From assembly GCA_017541265.1 (NCBI GenBank), contig JAFXZK010000022.1, positions 1 through 64,000 on the forward strand: 64,000 nucleotides of DNA, in the 5' to 3' direction. This stretch comes from Bacteroidaceae bacterium. Lineage in GTDB: Bacteria > Bacteroidota > Bacteroidia > Bacteroidales > Bacteroidaceae. The first letter of the stretch is position 1; each line of letters begins with the position of its first letter. Under the pieces are notes generated by a model that ran no database searches, was not told where the DNA came from, and saw only the letters and a list, made by a program, of their open reading frames with translations. Positions 27,208 to 34,544 of this stretch are shown here, piece after piece. Made by a program: the position numbers and the translations under genes.

Positions 27208-27906
27208 ATGGGTAAGAGACTAAGAAAACTCAAGAAAATACGTCTTCATCACGAAGGAAAAAACACGCTTCTTTGGAGCGCCATTATATTGGTGGTGCTC
27301 AATTTCGCCATACTGCACATCTTCGAATCGCGCCTTCCATTTGACATCTGCATAACCGTGAGTGCTGTCCTCTACGGCATTTTACTGAACTTCTTCCAGT
27401 GCCCCATCCGCTCCTTCGAAGGAGAGACGGAAGGGATTGTCGTGGCACCTGCCGATGGCCGCGTGGTTGTGGTGGAAGAGACGGAAGAGAATGAGTACTT
27501 CCACGACCGCCGCATCATGGTGAGCATCTTCATGAGTCTTTTCAATGTTCATGCCAACTGGGTTCCTGTTGACGGCACCATCAAGCATGTCCACCATTAC
27601 GACGGCAACTTCCACAAAGCTTGGCTGCCAAAAGCGAGTGAGGAGAACGAGCGCAGCACAATCGTCATTGAGACACCAGACGGGACAGAGATATTGGCAC
27701 GGCAGGTAGCCGGTGCTATGGCACGGCGTATCGTCACCTATCCCAGTGTAGGTGAAGATTGCTATGTGGATGAACATTTGGGCTTCATCAAGTTCGGTTC
27801 GCGTGTCGACCTCTACCTGCCTCTCGGCACAGAAGTCTGCGTGAAGCTTCATCAAAAGACTGTAGGCAACGAGACAATAATAGCTAAATTAAAGCAAGCA
27901 GAATAA
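27208..27906 (+). CDS. psd: Phosphatidylserine decarboxylase
   Basis: 232 residues from the ATG at 27208. It converts phosphatidylserine to phosphatidylethanolamine at the inner membrane. Two hydrophobic segments near the N-terminus ([15 protein letters not shown]) fit membrane attachment. Conserved features of the short PSD class are present: [30 protein letters not shown], and [14 protein letters not shown], whose serine in FGS is the expected self-cleavage and pyruvoyl site. The next gene, pssA, makes the substrate and begins 4 bp after this stop, so the two steps are encoded in one operon. Confidence 0.94.
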   Translation: MGKRLRKLKKIRLHHEGKNTLLWSAIILVVLNFAILHIFESRLPFDICITVSAVLYGILLNFFQCPIRSFEGETEGIVVAPADGRVVVVEETEENEYFHDRRIMVSIFMSLFNVHANWVPVDGTIKHVHHYDGNFHKAWLPKASEENERSTIVIETPDGTEILARQVAGAMARRIVTYPSVGEDCYVDEHLGFIKFGSRVDLYLPLGTEVCVKLHQKTVGNETIIAKLKQAE

Positions 27907-27910
27907 CTCC

Positions 27911-28606
27911 ATGTTCAGTATTCCAAATACCCTGACTTGTTGTAACCTCATTTGCGGCTGCATGGCCACGGGTTGTGCCTTTTACGGCCAGTACCAGTGG
28001 GCTGTGCTGATGATTGTCATTGGCGCCGTGTTCGACTTCTTCGACGGCATGGTGGCACGAGCGCTTGGCGTCTCTTCAAACATAGGCAAAGAACTTGACT
28101 CGTTGGCCGATGTGGTTACTTTCGGTGTGGCTCCAAGCAGCATTCTCTTCTATCTTTTCACCGAAGTGCATTGCCCGGAGCAGTTGATGCCAGTGAAGCA
28201 TCTGCTGCCCTACACGGCTTTTCTGATGGCGGCTTTCTCTGCTCTGCGGCTTGCAAAGTTCAATCTCGATGAGCGCCAGCACCAACAGTTCATCGGTTTG
28301 CCGACGCCTGCCAACGCACTCTTCTGGGGCAGCCTTGTACTGGGCGAACATGCTTTCCTCGTGTCGCTGAAGTTCAATGCCGTCTTCCTGTTCCTTTTTA
28401 TGCTGCTTTTCTGCATGCTGTTGGTATGCGAAGTGCCCATGCTGGCGCTTAAATTCAAAAACTTGAGTTGGGAAGACAACAAGCAGCGATACATTTTCCT
28501 GCTTGGCTGCCTGCCATTGTTCCTGCTTGGAACCAGCTCACTTGCCGCTATTATAATATGGTATATAGCGGTGTCTGTAGCACTGCACAAGACTACCTTA
28601 AAATAA
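27911..28606 (+). CDS. pssA: CDP-diacylglycerol-serine O-phosphatidyltransferase
   Basis: 231 residues with multiple membrane helices. It joins CDP-diacylglycerol and serine to give phosphatidylserine for the Psd enzyme encoded just upstream. The CDP-alcohol phosphatidyltransferase signature is present with the pattern D-x-x-D-G-x-x-A-R: FDFFDGMVARALGVSS, followed by the conserved acidic LDSLADVVTFG. It ends shortly before a strong hairpin with a T run, which would terminate the operon. Confidence 0.94.
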   Translation: MFSIPNTLTCCNLICGCMATGCAFYGQYQWAVLMIVIGAVFDFFDGMVARALGVSSNIGKELDSLADVVTFGVAPSSILFYLFTEVHCPEQLMPVKHLLPYTAFLMAAFSALRLAKFNLDERQHQQFIGLPTPANALFWGSLVLGEHAFLVSLKFNAVFLFLFMLLFCMLLVCEVPMLALKFKNLSWEDNKQRYIFLLGCLPLFLLGTSSLAAIIIWYIAVSVALHKTTLK

Positions 28607-28687
28607 GTCCCTGTTCTTATCACAATAAGAACGTGGACTTATGAAGCTAAGTACGTGGACTTATAGCCATAAGTCCACGCTCTTTTT
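28607..28687. terminator. Intrinsic terminator built from AAGTACGTGGACTTAT-type repeats
   Basis: CGTGGACTTAT (28654-28664) pairs perfectly with ATAAGTCCACG (28669-28679) around AGCC, followed by TTTTT at 28683-28687. Further partial units (ATAAGTCC, AAGAACGTGGACTTAT) lie just upstream. It would end the psd-pssA transcript. The units belong to the same family as the array at 38249-38383, so a repeat element appears to have taken on the terminator role. Confidence 0.85.
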
Positions 28688-29219
28688 ACAACCCCTTTGC
28701 TTTCTCTGTCAAATGCCAAAGGACAATGCCAGCCGTAACACTCACATTCAGACTGTGTTTAGTGCCATATTGAGGTATTTCAAGACAACCGTCGCACATA
28801 TCCACAATATGTTGCTGCACACCTTTCACCTCATTGCCAAAAATGACGGCGTATTTCTTATCCAACTCTCTCTTGAAATTCTGAAGCTTAGTGCTCCCCT
28901 CACACTGCTCTATGGCGAGTATAGTGTATCCCTGCTCCTTGAGTTTCTGCACCGCATCTTCCGTCCGCTCAAAATACTTCCAGCTGACGCTATCTTCAGC
29001 TCCAAGCGCCGTCTTGTGTATTTCGGGATGCGGAGGCTGCGCTGTTATACCACACAGACAGACACCACTGATGCGGAAAGCATCGCCTGTGCGGAATACA
29101 CTGCCCACATTGTAAAGGCTGCGCACATGGTCGAGAACAACAACAACAGGCTGCTTCTCCGACACCTTATATTCGTCCACGCTCATGCGTCCCATTTCCG
29201 TCACCTTCAGCTTTCTCAT
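28686..29219 (-). CDS. TrmH/SpoU-family RNA 2'-O-methyltransferase
   Basis: 177 residues forming a single SPOUT knot-type methyltransferase domain with no N-terminal RNA-binding extension. SpoU motifs are visible: VLDHVRSLYNVGSVFRTGDA (motif 1, with the conserved N and R), YAVIFGNEVKGV (motif 2) and IPQYGTKHSLNVSVTAGI (motif 3). It methylates a ribose in tRNA or rRNA using S-adenosylmethionine; the target is not evident. It stands alone on the minus strand, convergent with pssA, and its -7 element TAACTTTG lies at 29264-29257. Confidence 0.92.
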   Translation of the reverse strand: MRKLKVTEMGRMSVDEYKVSEKQPVVVVLDHVRSLYNVGSVFRTGDAFRISGVCLCGITAQPPHPEIHKTALGAEDSVSWKYFERTEDAVQKLKEQGYTILAIEQCEGSTKLQNFKRELDKKYAVIFGNEVKGVQQHIVDMCDGCLEIPQYGTKHSLNVSVTAGIVLWHLTEKAKGL

Positions 29220-29256
29220 ATCATACTTACCATTTAATAGTTTTAATTTAGGTGGA

Positions 29257-29264
29257 CAAAGTTA
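29257..29264 (-). promoter_or_regulatory. -7 element for the RNA methyltransferase gene
   Basis: TAACTTTG on the minus strand, about 40 bp upstream of the ATG at 29219. The -33 region is weak. Confidence 0.5.
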
Positions 29265-29425
29265 ACAATTTATGTTGATAACATAGTTGATTGCTCACTA
29301 CTTATTCACACTAAATGCAACAAAAAGGCATCATCTTACTCTTTATTCACACTCGCATAAAGTTATAAAAATAGTTTCAACGCAAAAAAATGAAGTTATC
29401 AATACAGCATATCAAGGAAAATTAT

Positions 29426-29433
29426 TAACTTTG
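29426..29433 (+). promoter_or_regulatory. -7 element, possible nadA promoter
   Basis: TAACTTTG on the plus strand, followed by GCATG. It is more than 200 bp upstream of nadA, which would imply a long leader, so a nearer unrecognised promoter is also possible. Confidence 0.4.
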
Positions 29434-29664
29434 CATGTTATTAGCTGATGTTGATAATTCCACGGCACATTATATATAAACATATAAAAATAAAGAAGAA
29501 ATACTTAAATACAGAGGTGAATAACCTATATTATACTGTAGATAATGTGTTGATATCATAAAACCAAACCAAATGCACCGAAAGTTATAAACTTATCAAC
29601 CCTACATCATCATCATCATTACTATTCTTTTTTATATAAAATATAAACATATAATAATATAAAT

Positions 29665-30645
29665 ATGGTTGACAAGAAGTGGAGAGAAGCAGGCTATGTA
29701 ACAGAACCTGTGCCTGCCGACATTGACATGAAAGACGAGATACGCCGAATGTGCAAAGAGAAAAATGCAGTCATAATGGCGCATTATTATACACAGGGCG
29801 ATATACAGGACATAGCCGACTTCGTTGGTGATAGTCTGGCATTGGCACAGCAGGCAGCCAAGACAGATGCAGACATCATCGTGATGTGTGGCGTTCATTT
29901 CATGGGCGAGACCAACAAGATACTATGCCCGAACAAGAAGGTGCTCGTGCCAGACCTCAATGCCACTTGTTCGCTTGCAGAAAGTTGTCCGGCAAAGGAG
30001 TTTGGCGAGTTCGTCAAGGCACATCCAGGTCATACGGTCATCAGTTATGTGAATACCACCGCAGCCGTCAAGGCATTGACCGATGTTGTTGTTACCAGTG
30101 GAAATGCCATGAAGATAGTAAATGCTCTGCCTAAGGACGAAAAGATTGTATTCGGTCCAGACCGCAACCTTGGCAACTACATCAATTCCATCACAGGCAG
30201 ACAGATGGTGCTTTGGGATGGAGCTTGTCACGTCCACGAGAAGTTCAGTCTGGAGCGCATCCTTGAATTGAAAGCCGCTCATCCCGATGCCAAGATACTT
30301 GTGCATCCAGAGTGCAAGGGGCCTGTAGTGAAGGTGGCTGACAAGGTTGGCAGTACGGCTGCACTGTTGAAGTTTAGTCAGGAGGACGATGCGAAGGAAT
30401 ACATTGTAGCAACGGAAAGCGGCATCCTGCATAAAATGCAGCAGGCTTGTCCTAACAAAATTTTCTTGCCTGCCCCACCCGACGACAGTACCTGTGCCTG
30501 CAACGAGTGCAACTACATGAAGCTCATAACTATGGAAAAGCTCTACAACTGTCTCCGCTACGAATGGCCAGAGATAGAAGTTGATGAAGAAACAGCAGAA
30601 AAAGCGGTGAAGTGCATCAACAGAATGCTCGACATGAGCAAGTAA
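29665..30645 (+). CDS. nadA: Quinolinate synthase A
   Basis: 326 residues. It condenses iminoaspartate with dihydroxyacetone phosphate to form quinolinate in NAD biosynthesis and needs a [4Fe-4S] cluster. The family landmarks are present: AHYYTQGDIQDIADFVGDS near the N-terminus, GVHFMGETNKILCP with the first cluster cysteine, CKGPVVKVADKVGSTAALL with the second, and APPDDSTCACNECNYMK with the third. It is not followed by nadB or nadC here. The gene has a long AT-rich upstream region that also holds DnaA-box-like sites. Confidence 0.96.
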   Translation: MVDKKWREAGYVTEPVPADIDMKDEIRRMCKEKNAVIMAHYYTQGDIQDIADFVGDSLALAQQAAKTDADIIVMCGVHFMGETNKILCPNKKVLVPDLNATCSLAESCPAKEFGEFVKAHPGHTVISYVNTTAAVKALTDVVVTSGNAMKIVNALPKDEKIVFGPDRNLGNYINSITGRQMVLWDGACHVHEKFSLERILELKAAHPDAKILVHPECKGPVVKVADKVGSTAALLKFSQEDDAKEYIVATESGILHKMQQACPNKIFLPAPPDDSTCACNECNYMKLITMEKLYNCLRYEWPEIEVDEETAEKAVKCINRMLDMSK

Positions 30646-30690
30646 AATAAATTGTAAATAGTAAATTGTAAAATTGTAAATTGATATAGG

Positions 30691-32943
30691 GTGTCCCCGC
30701 TGATTATCGACCTTTCCTATATACTTGTCGTTGCAAGTATAGTAACCATCATCTTCAAGCGATTGAAGCAGCCGCTTGTATTAGGTTACATTGTTGCAGG
30801 TTTCCTTGCAGGGCCCCACATGCCCTACACGCCTTCGGTGAGTAGCATTGAAGGTATTGAGGAGTGGAGCGACATTGGTGTCATATTCCTCATGTTCACG
30901 CTTGGCTTGGAGTTTTCTTTCAAGAAGATTGTGCGCATGGGTATAAAGCCCATCATGACTGCCATCATGGTGATGTACTGTATGATAGGCATTGGCGGTT
31001 TGGTTGCGTCCTTCTTCGGATGGAGCAGTATGGACAGGCTCTTCCTCGGCGGTATGTTGAGCATGAGTTCCACTACCATCATTTACAAGGCGTACGATGA
31101 CCTTGGCCTTCGCAGCAAGCCTTTCGCATCGGGTGTAATTTCCGTGCTTATTTTGGAAGACATTTTGGGCATTCTGTTGATGGTGATGCTGAGTGCCTTG
31201 GCTGTGAGCAGAACCTTCGAAGGCACAGAACTGATAAAGAGCTTCTTGAAGTTGGGTTTTGTCCTCATGCTGTGGTTCATGGTGGGCATCTACCTTGTGC
31301 CACTTATCTTCCGCAAGGCAAAGAAATACATCAACAGTGAGACATTGCTTGTTGTCTCTGTCGGCCTTTGCTTTTTATTGGCAGCGTCGGCTTCTGAGGT
31401 TGGCTACAGCCCTGCATTCGGTGCCTTTATGATGGGCAGCATTCTGGCGGAAACGCTCGAGGCTGAGAACATAGAGAAGAGTGTAAGCTCCCTGCGAGAC
31501 CTCTTCGGCGCTGTGTTCTTTGTGTCTGTCGGCATGATGGTGGAAGTTTCCGTGCTGACGGAGTATTGGCTTCCTATACTTGTGCTGACGCTTGCTGTCA
31601 TACTTGGGCAGATGTTCTTTGGCAGTTTGAGTTTCTTCGTGACAAGCGGCGACGTGAAGACTGCAGTGAGCAGTGGCTTCTCGATGGTGCAGATAGGTGA
31701 GTTTGCCTTCATCATCGCAGGCTTGGGTAATGAGCTTGGCGTGACCAGCCAGTTCCTCTATCCTGTCGTAGTAGCAGTGAGCATTACCACTACCTTCTTT
31801 ACTCCCTATATCATTAAGTTTGCTCCAAAGGTTAGCGCTCGCATTGAGCCTCTATTAAATTCCAAAATACAGGAGAGAAGGAAGAAACGGAAAGAACTAG
31901 CCGCCGCCATTCAACAGTCTATGACCGGCTATGACTTCTCAACTGCCAAGGCTTGGCACAACTTCATCAAAGCGGTACTCTACCAGACGGCAGCTTTCCT
32001 AACCATCAGTATAGCCTTGACCATGTTCTGCTATTCAACGGTATTGCCGCTGTGCCAACACGCTATGGGCGAGAAATACGGGCTTATCGTTTGCTGCGTC
32101 ATTACGCTGTTGCTGCTGTCGCCTTGCATCCGGGCTATCGTCGTTCGCAAGAACAGAAACGAAAACGTACACTATCTGCGAGGGCTGGGTGGCATCAACC
32201 GAGTGATGATTGAACTTGCCATCTTCCTTAAAGCACTCATGGGCTTCATTATTATATATAATATTGTAATGTTTGTCTCTCCGCTTTGGTGGGTATGGAA
32301 CGCACTGATTAGCGTGGCAATACTTATGCTGATGGTTGTCAGTCGTGGCGTGAAGTATGTGAGCATCCGTGTGGAGCGCACTTTCAAGCAGAACCTGCGC
32401 CAAAGGGAACAACAGGCTACCCTCGGTTACGGTAGGAAGCTTCGCGGCAAAGACCTTCAGATAGCGCGTGTCAAGATACCGCAGCACTCCCGTTGGGGAG
32501 GTAGGTCGCTTGCCCAACTTCATTTCGGAAAGACTGACCGCGTACACATCGTAGCCATTATCCGTGCAGGCCATCGCATCAACATTCCTGGCGGCAGCAA
32601 CCGCATCTATCCAGGCGATGAACTGGAGGTAGTGGCTGGTACAGAAGCCATCAATGCTATGCGTGCCAGAAGCGAACAGGAAATCCTGCAACCCAATGAG
32701 CAAATAAAGGACGAGCACAGCATGTCCATTATCTCCGTTCATCTCAGCGAGAGCAGTCCCCTTATAGGAAAGACATTGCAAGATGCTGACTTCCGTTCGC
32801 GCTATCACAGCATGGTGTTAGGCATAGAAAACGAACAAGGACATCTTGATGCCACCCAAGCCAAACGCCAGTTCCGCCAAGGCGACATCGTCTGGGTCGT
32901 CGGCGAAGAAGCCGACCTCAGCATGTTGTCGATGGTGATATAA
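30691..32943 (+). CDS. CPA2-family cation/proton antiporter with two TrkA-C domains
   Basis: 750 residues starting at a GTG (30691), the first codon that gives the expected N-terminus (PLIIDLSYILVVASI). Residues ~5-380 contain about twelve membrane helices of the Kef-type antiporter, including LGYIVAGFLAGPHMP. Further hydrophobic helices follow, then two RCK_C/TrkA-C-type domains (ARVKIPQHSRWGGRSLAQL and VHLSESSPLIGKTLQDAD) that probably sense a ligand or ions in the cytoplasm. It likely exchanges K+ or Na+ for protons at the inner membrane. It follows nadA after a stretch of TTGTAAAT-type repeats. Confidence 0.92.
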   Translation: MSPLIIDLSYILVVASIVTIIFKRLKQPLVLGYIVAGFLAGPHMPYTPSVSSIEGIEEWSDIGVIFLMFTLGLEFSFKKIVRMGIKPIMTAIMVMYCMIGIGGLVASFFGWSSMDRLFLGGMLSMSSTTIIYKAYDDLGLRSKPFASGVISVLILEDILGILLMVMLSALAVSRTFEGTELIKSFLKLGFVLMLWFMVGIYLVPLIFRKAKKYINSETLLVVSVGLCFLLAASASEVGYSPAFGAFMMGSILAETLEAENIEKSVSSLRDLFGAVFFVSVGMMVEVSVLTEYWLPILVLTLAVILGQMFFGSLSFFVTSGDVKTAVSSGFSMVQIGEFAFIIAGLGNELGVTSQFLYPVVVAVSITTTFFTPYIIKFAPKVSARIEPLLNSKIQERRKKRKELAAAIQQSMTGYDFSTAKAWHNFIKAVLYQTAAFLTISIALTMFCYSTVLPLCQHAMGEKYGLIVCCVITLLLLSPCIRAIVVRKNRNENVHYLRGLGGINRVMIELAIFLKALMGFIIIYNIVMFVSPLWWVWNALISVAILMLMVVSRGVKYVSIRVERTFKQNLRQREQQATLGYGRKLRGKDLQIARVKIPQHSRWGGRSLAQLHFGKTDRVHIVAIIRAGHRINIPGGSNRIYPGDELEVVAGTEAINAMRARSEQEILQPNEQIKDEHSMSIISVHLSESSPLIGKTLQDADFRSRYHSMVLGIENEQGHLDATQAKRQFRQGDIVWVVGEEADLSMLSMVI

Positions 32944-32967
32944 GCAACTTTCATAAACAATTAAACG

Positions 32968-34329
32968 ATGAAAAGACATTTATTTATTTCCGTAGTAATG
33001 CTGTTTGGCATTGGATTATACAGTGCATACGCGCAGAATCAGTGGGTGATTCGCTTCAACGACGGTAGCGAGAGGGCTTTCAACATCAATGAAATTAAGG
33101 AGATGTTTCCGCGTGAAGGGACACCAATCAATCCTACTGAACCCGACAAGATTGTCTTCACTGTACATGATGACACGCCTCAAACTCGCAGCATCGGTGC
33201 TGGAATGCAAGGCAAGCTGAACAATCACTTCGTTGTAGAAGGTGTGAAGTATGTAGACAGCAAGCAGACAGTTGTCTTCGACGATTACTTTGTGAAGTAT
33301 GTTGATGGTTCAGAGCCCAGCGTTTGGGATTATGTGGGACTAACCAATATCAATGATTGGAATCAGCCCATCAAATATTGGGACAATAGTTCAGAGAAGT
33401 ATAACTTCATTGCCTACTCCACTGGCGATGCCATGGCTGTGTATAACGAAGCTGCCGGGCTCAGCGATGGTCAGGTGTTCGTGTCTCCCATCGATGTAAG
33501 CAAAATGAATGGCGTCGTTGACGATAAGGGCAAGATAACGGACGGAGCCTTCACCATGAAGGGTAAGACAGCAGACTTGGCCAAAGCCTATGTTGCTGAT
33601 GCAAAAACGGTCTATAAGGGCAACGACTACGGCAAGGAAGTAGAGTTGAGTTTCCATCCTCTCTCTACTCAGCTTCGTTTAGCTTTCTATGAGACTATTC
33701 CCGGCTATAGTGTCAGGGACCTGAAGTTCTATGAGAATGATGAAACTGTTGCAGATGGCGAAGCAAGGCTCTATACAGACAATATTGAGATATTCAGCGA
33801 CTATGGTCAGTACATTGTATATTATCCTACTATGGGCACCATCAACCAAGGTTCAGCAGACTACAATAAGCCTCACATAGCATTTGTAGCTGACACGAAT
33901 GGCCCTGCTGAGACTAATAAGTTGTTCGGAGCATTGAACTATTCAACAAAAGAATTTTACGAACCGAATGGAGATTATCTTGGGCGTGCCTCATATTCTG
34001 CATCGTTCGCAGGAAAGCCATCCGACAATTACTTTGCAATTGTCAATCCCAATGAGGCTGGTGCCACGTTGAACATCAAGGTAGATTATACGCTTGTCAG
34101 CACAGATGGAAGTGGTGAGATTATCAACATAAAGGGAGCAACAGCTCAGGTTCCAGCGAAATATACTTCTTGGCAGTCTGGCTATTCATATACTTATTTG
34201 TTCAAGATATATGATTTATCTTGGGGTGGGACAAGTATGAATCCAGAGGAAATGTTTCCTATTACCTTTGAAGCTGTCGTTATCGATAAAGAACAAAGTT
34301 CAGTTGTTATTGTGAATAGTGAACTATGA
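32968..34329 (+). CDS. Exported fimbrillin-like protein
   Basis: 453 residues with a signal peptide ending near SAYAQ and no lipobox. The next residues (WVIRFNDGSERAFNINEI) resemble the start of several Bacteroidales surface proteins. The C-terminal half has lines such as AQVPAKYTSWQSGYSYTYLF, which I recall from fimbrillin-like (FimA/Mfa1-type) proteins. A role as a surface or pilus-like component is plausible but unproven, and the usual fimbrial anchor genes are not nearby. The stop codon lies in a 23-bp sequence that is repeated at the end of polA, on the other side of a four-hairpin element. Confidence 0.6.
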   Translation: MKRHLFISVVMLFGIGLYSAYAQNQWVIRFNDGSERAFNINEIKEMFPREGTPINPTEPDKIVFTVHDDTPQTRSIGAGMQGKLNNHFVVEGVKYVDSKQTVVFDDYFVKYVDGSEPSVWDYVGLTNINDWNQPIKYWDNSSEKYNFIAYSTGDAMAVYNEAAGLSDGQVFVSPIDVSKMNGVVDDKGKITDGAFTMKGKTADLAKAYVADAKTVYKGNDYGKEVELSFHPLSTQLRLAFYETIPGYSVRDLKFYENDETVADGEARLYTDNIEIFSDYGQYIVYYPTMGTINQGSADYNKPHIAFVADTNGPAETNKLFGALNYSTKEFYEPNGDYLGRASYSASFAGKPSDNYFAIVNPNEAGATLNIKVDYTLVSTDGSGEIINIKGATAQVPAKYTSWQSGYSYTYLFKIYDLSWGGTSMNPEEMFPITFEAVVIDKEQSSVVIVNSEL

Positions 34330-34544
34330 ACTGCCTCAGTGTGCCCCCTGTTCTGGCGGATTTGCAATCCACCAGAAGTGAATATAGGCATTTGTAATGC
34401 CGACATGAGAATAGTTGCGGGATTATAAATCCCTATAATCCCTACGGTCGGATTGCAAATCCTACCGAACAAAGAAAGTTCATGTCGTAGCTTAACTTTT
34501 AACTTTTAACTTTTAACTCTTAACTATGAACTGCTTCAATGTGC
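34322..34544. repeat. Four-hairpin palindromic element, copy 2, between 23-bp direct repeats
   Basis: The element proper (34350-34470) matches 20751-20870: CTGGCGGATT/AATCCACCAG, GGCATT-TGT-AATGCC, GGGATT-ATA-AATCCC and GGTCGGATT/AATCCTACC. AACTATGAACTGC followed by CTCAGTGTGC (34322-34344) recurs with two changes at 34522-34544. Between the element and the second direct repeat lie TAACTTTT units (34493-34520). The direct repeats cover the stops of both flanking genes and resemble a target-site duplication. Confidence 0.85.

Larger units (their letters stand above)
29220..29664. other. AT-rich intergenic region with a cluster of DnaA-box-like sites (candidate replication origin)
   Basis: A 445-bp AT-rich gap between divergent genes. 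It contains TTATTCACA at 29302-29310 and 29343-29351, TTATCAACA on the minus strand at 29273-29281 and 29449-29457, TTATCAATA at 29396-29404, TTATTCACC on the minus strand at 29516-29524, ATATCAACA on the minus strand near 29549, and TTATCAACC at 29593-29601. Very AT-rich tracts (around 29470-29500 and 29628-29664) could serve as unwinding regions. The site cluster is seen directly; the origin role is inferred. Promoter elements for both flanking genes also lie here. Confidence 0.45.
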
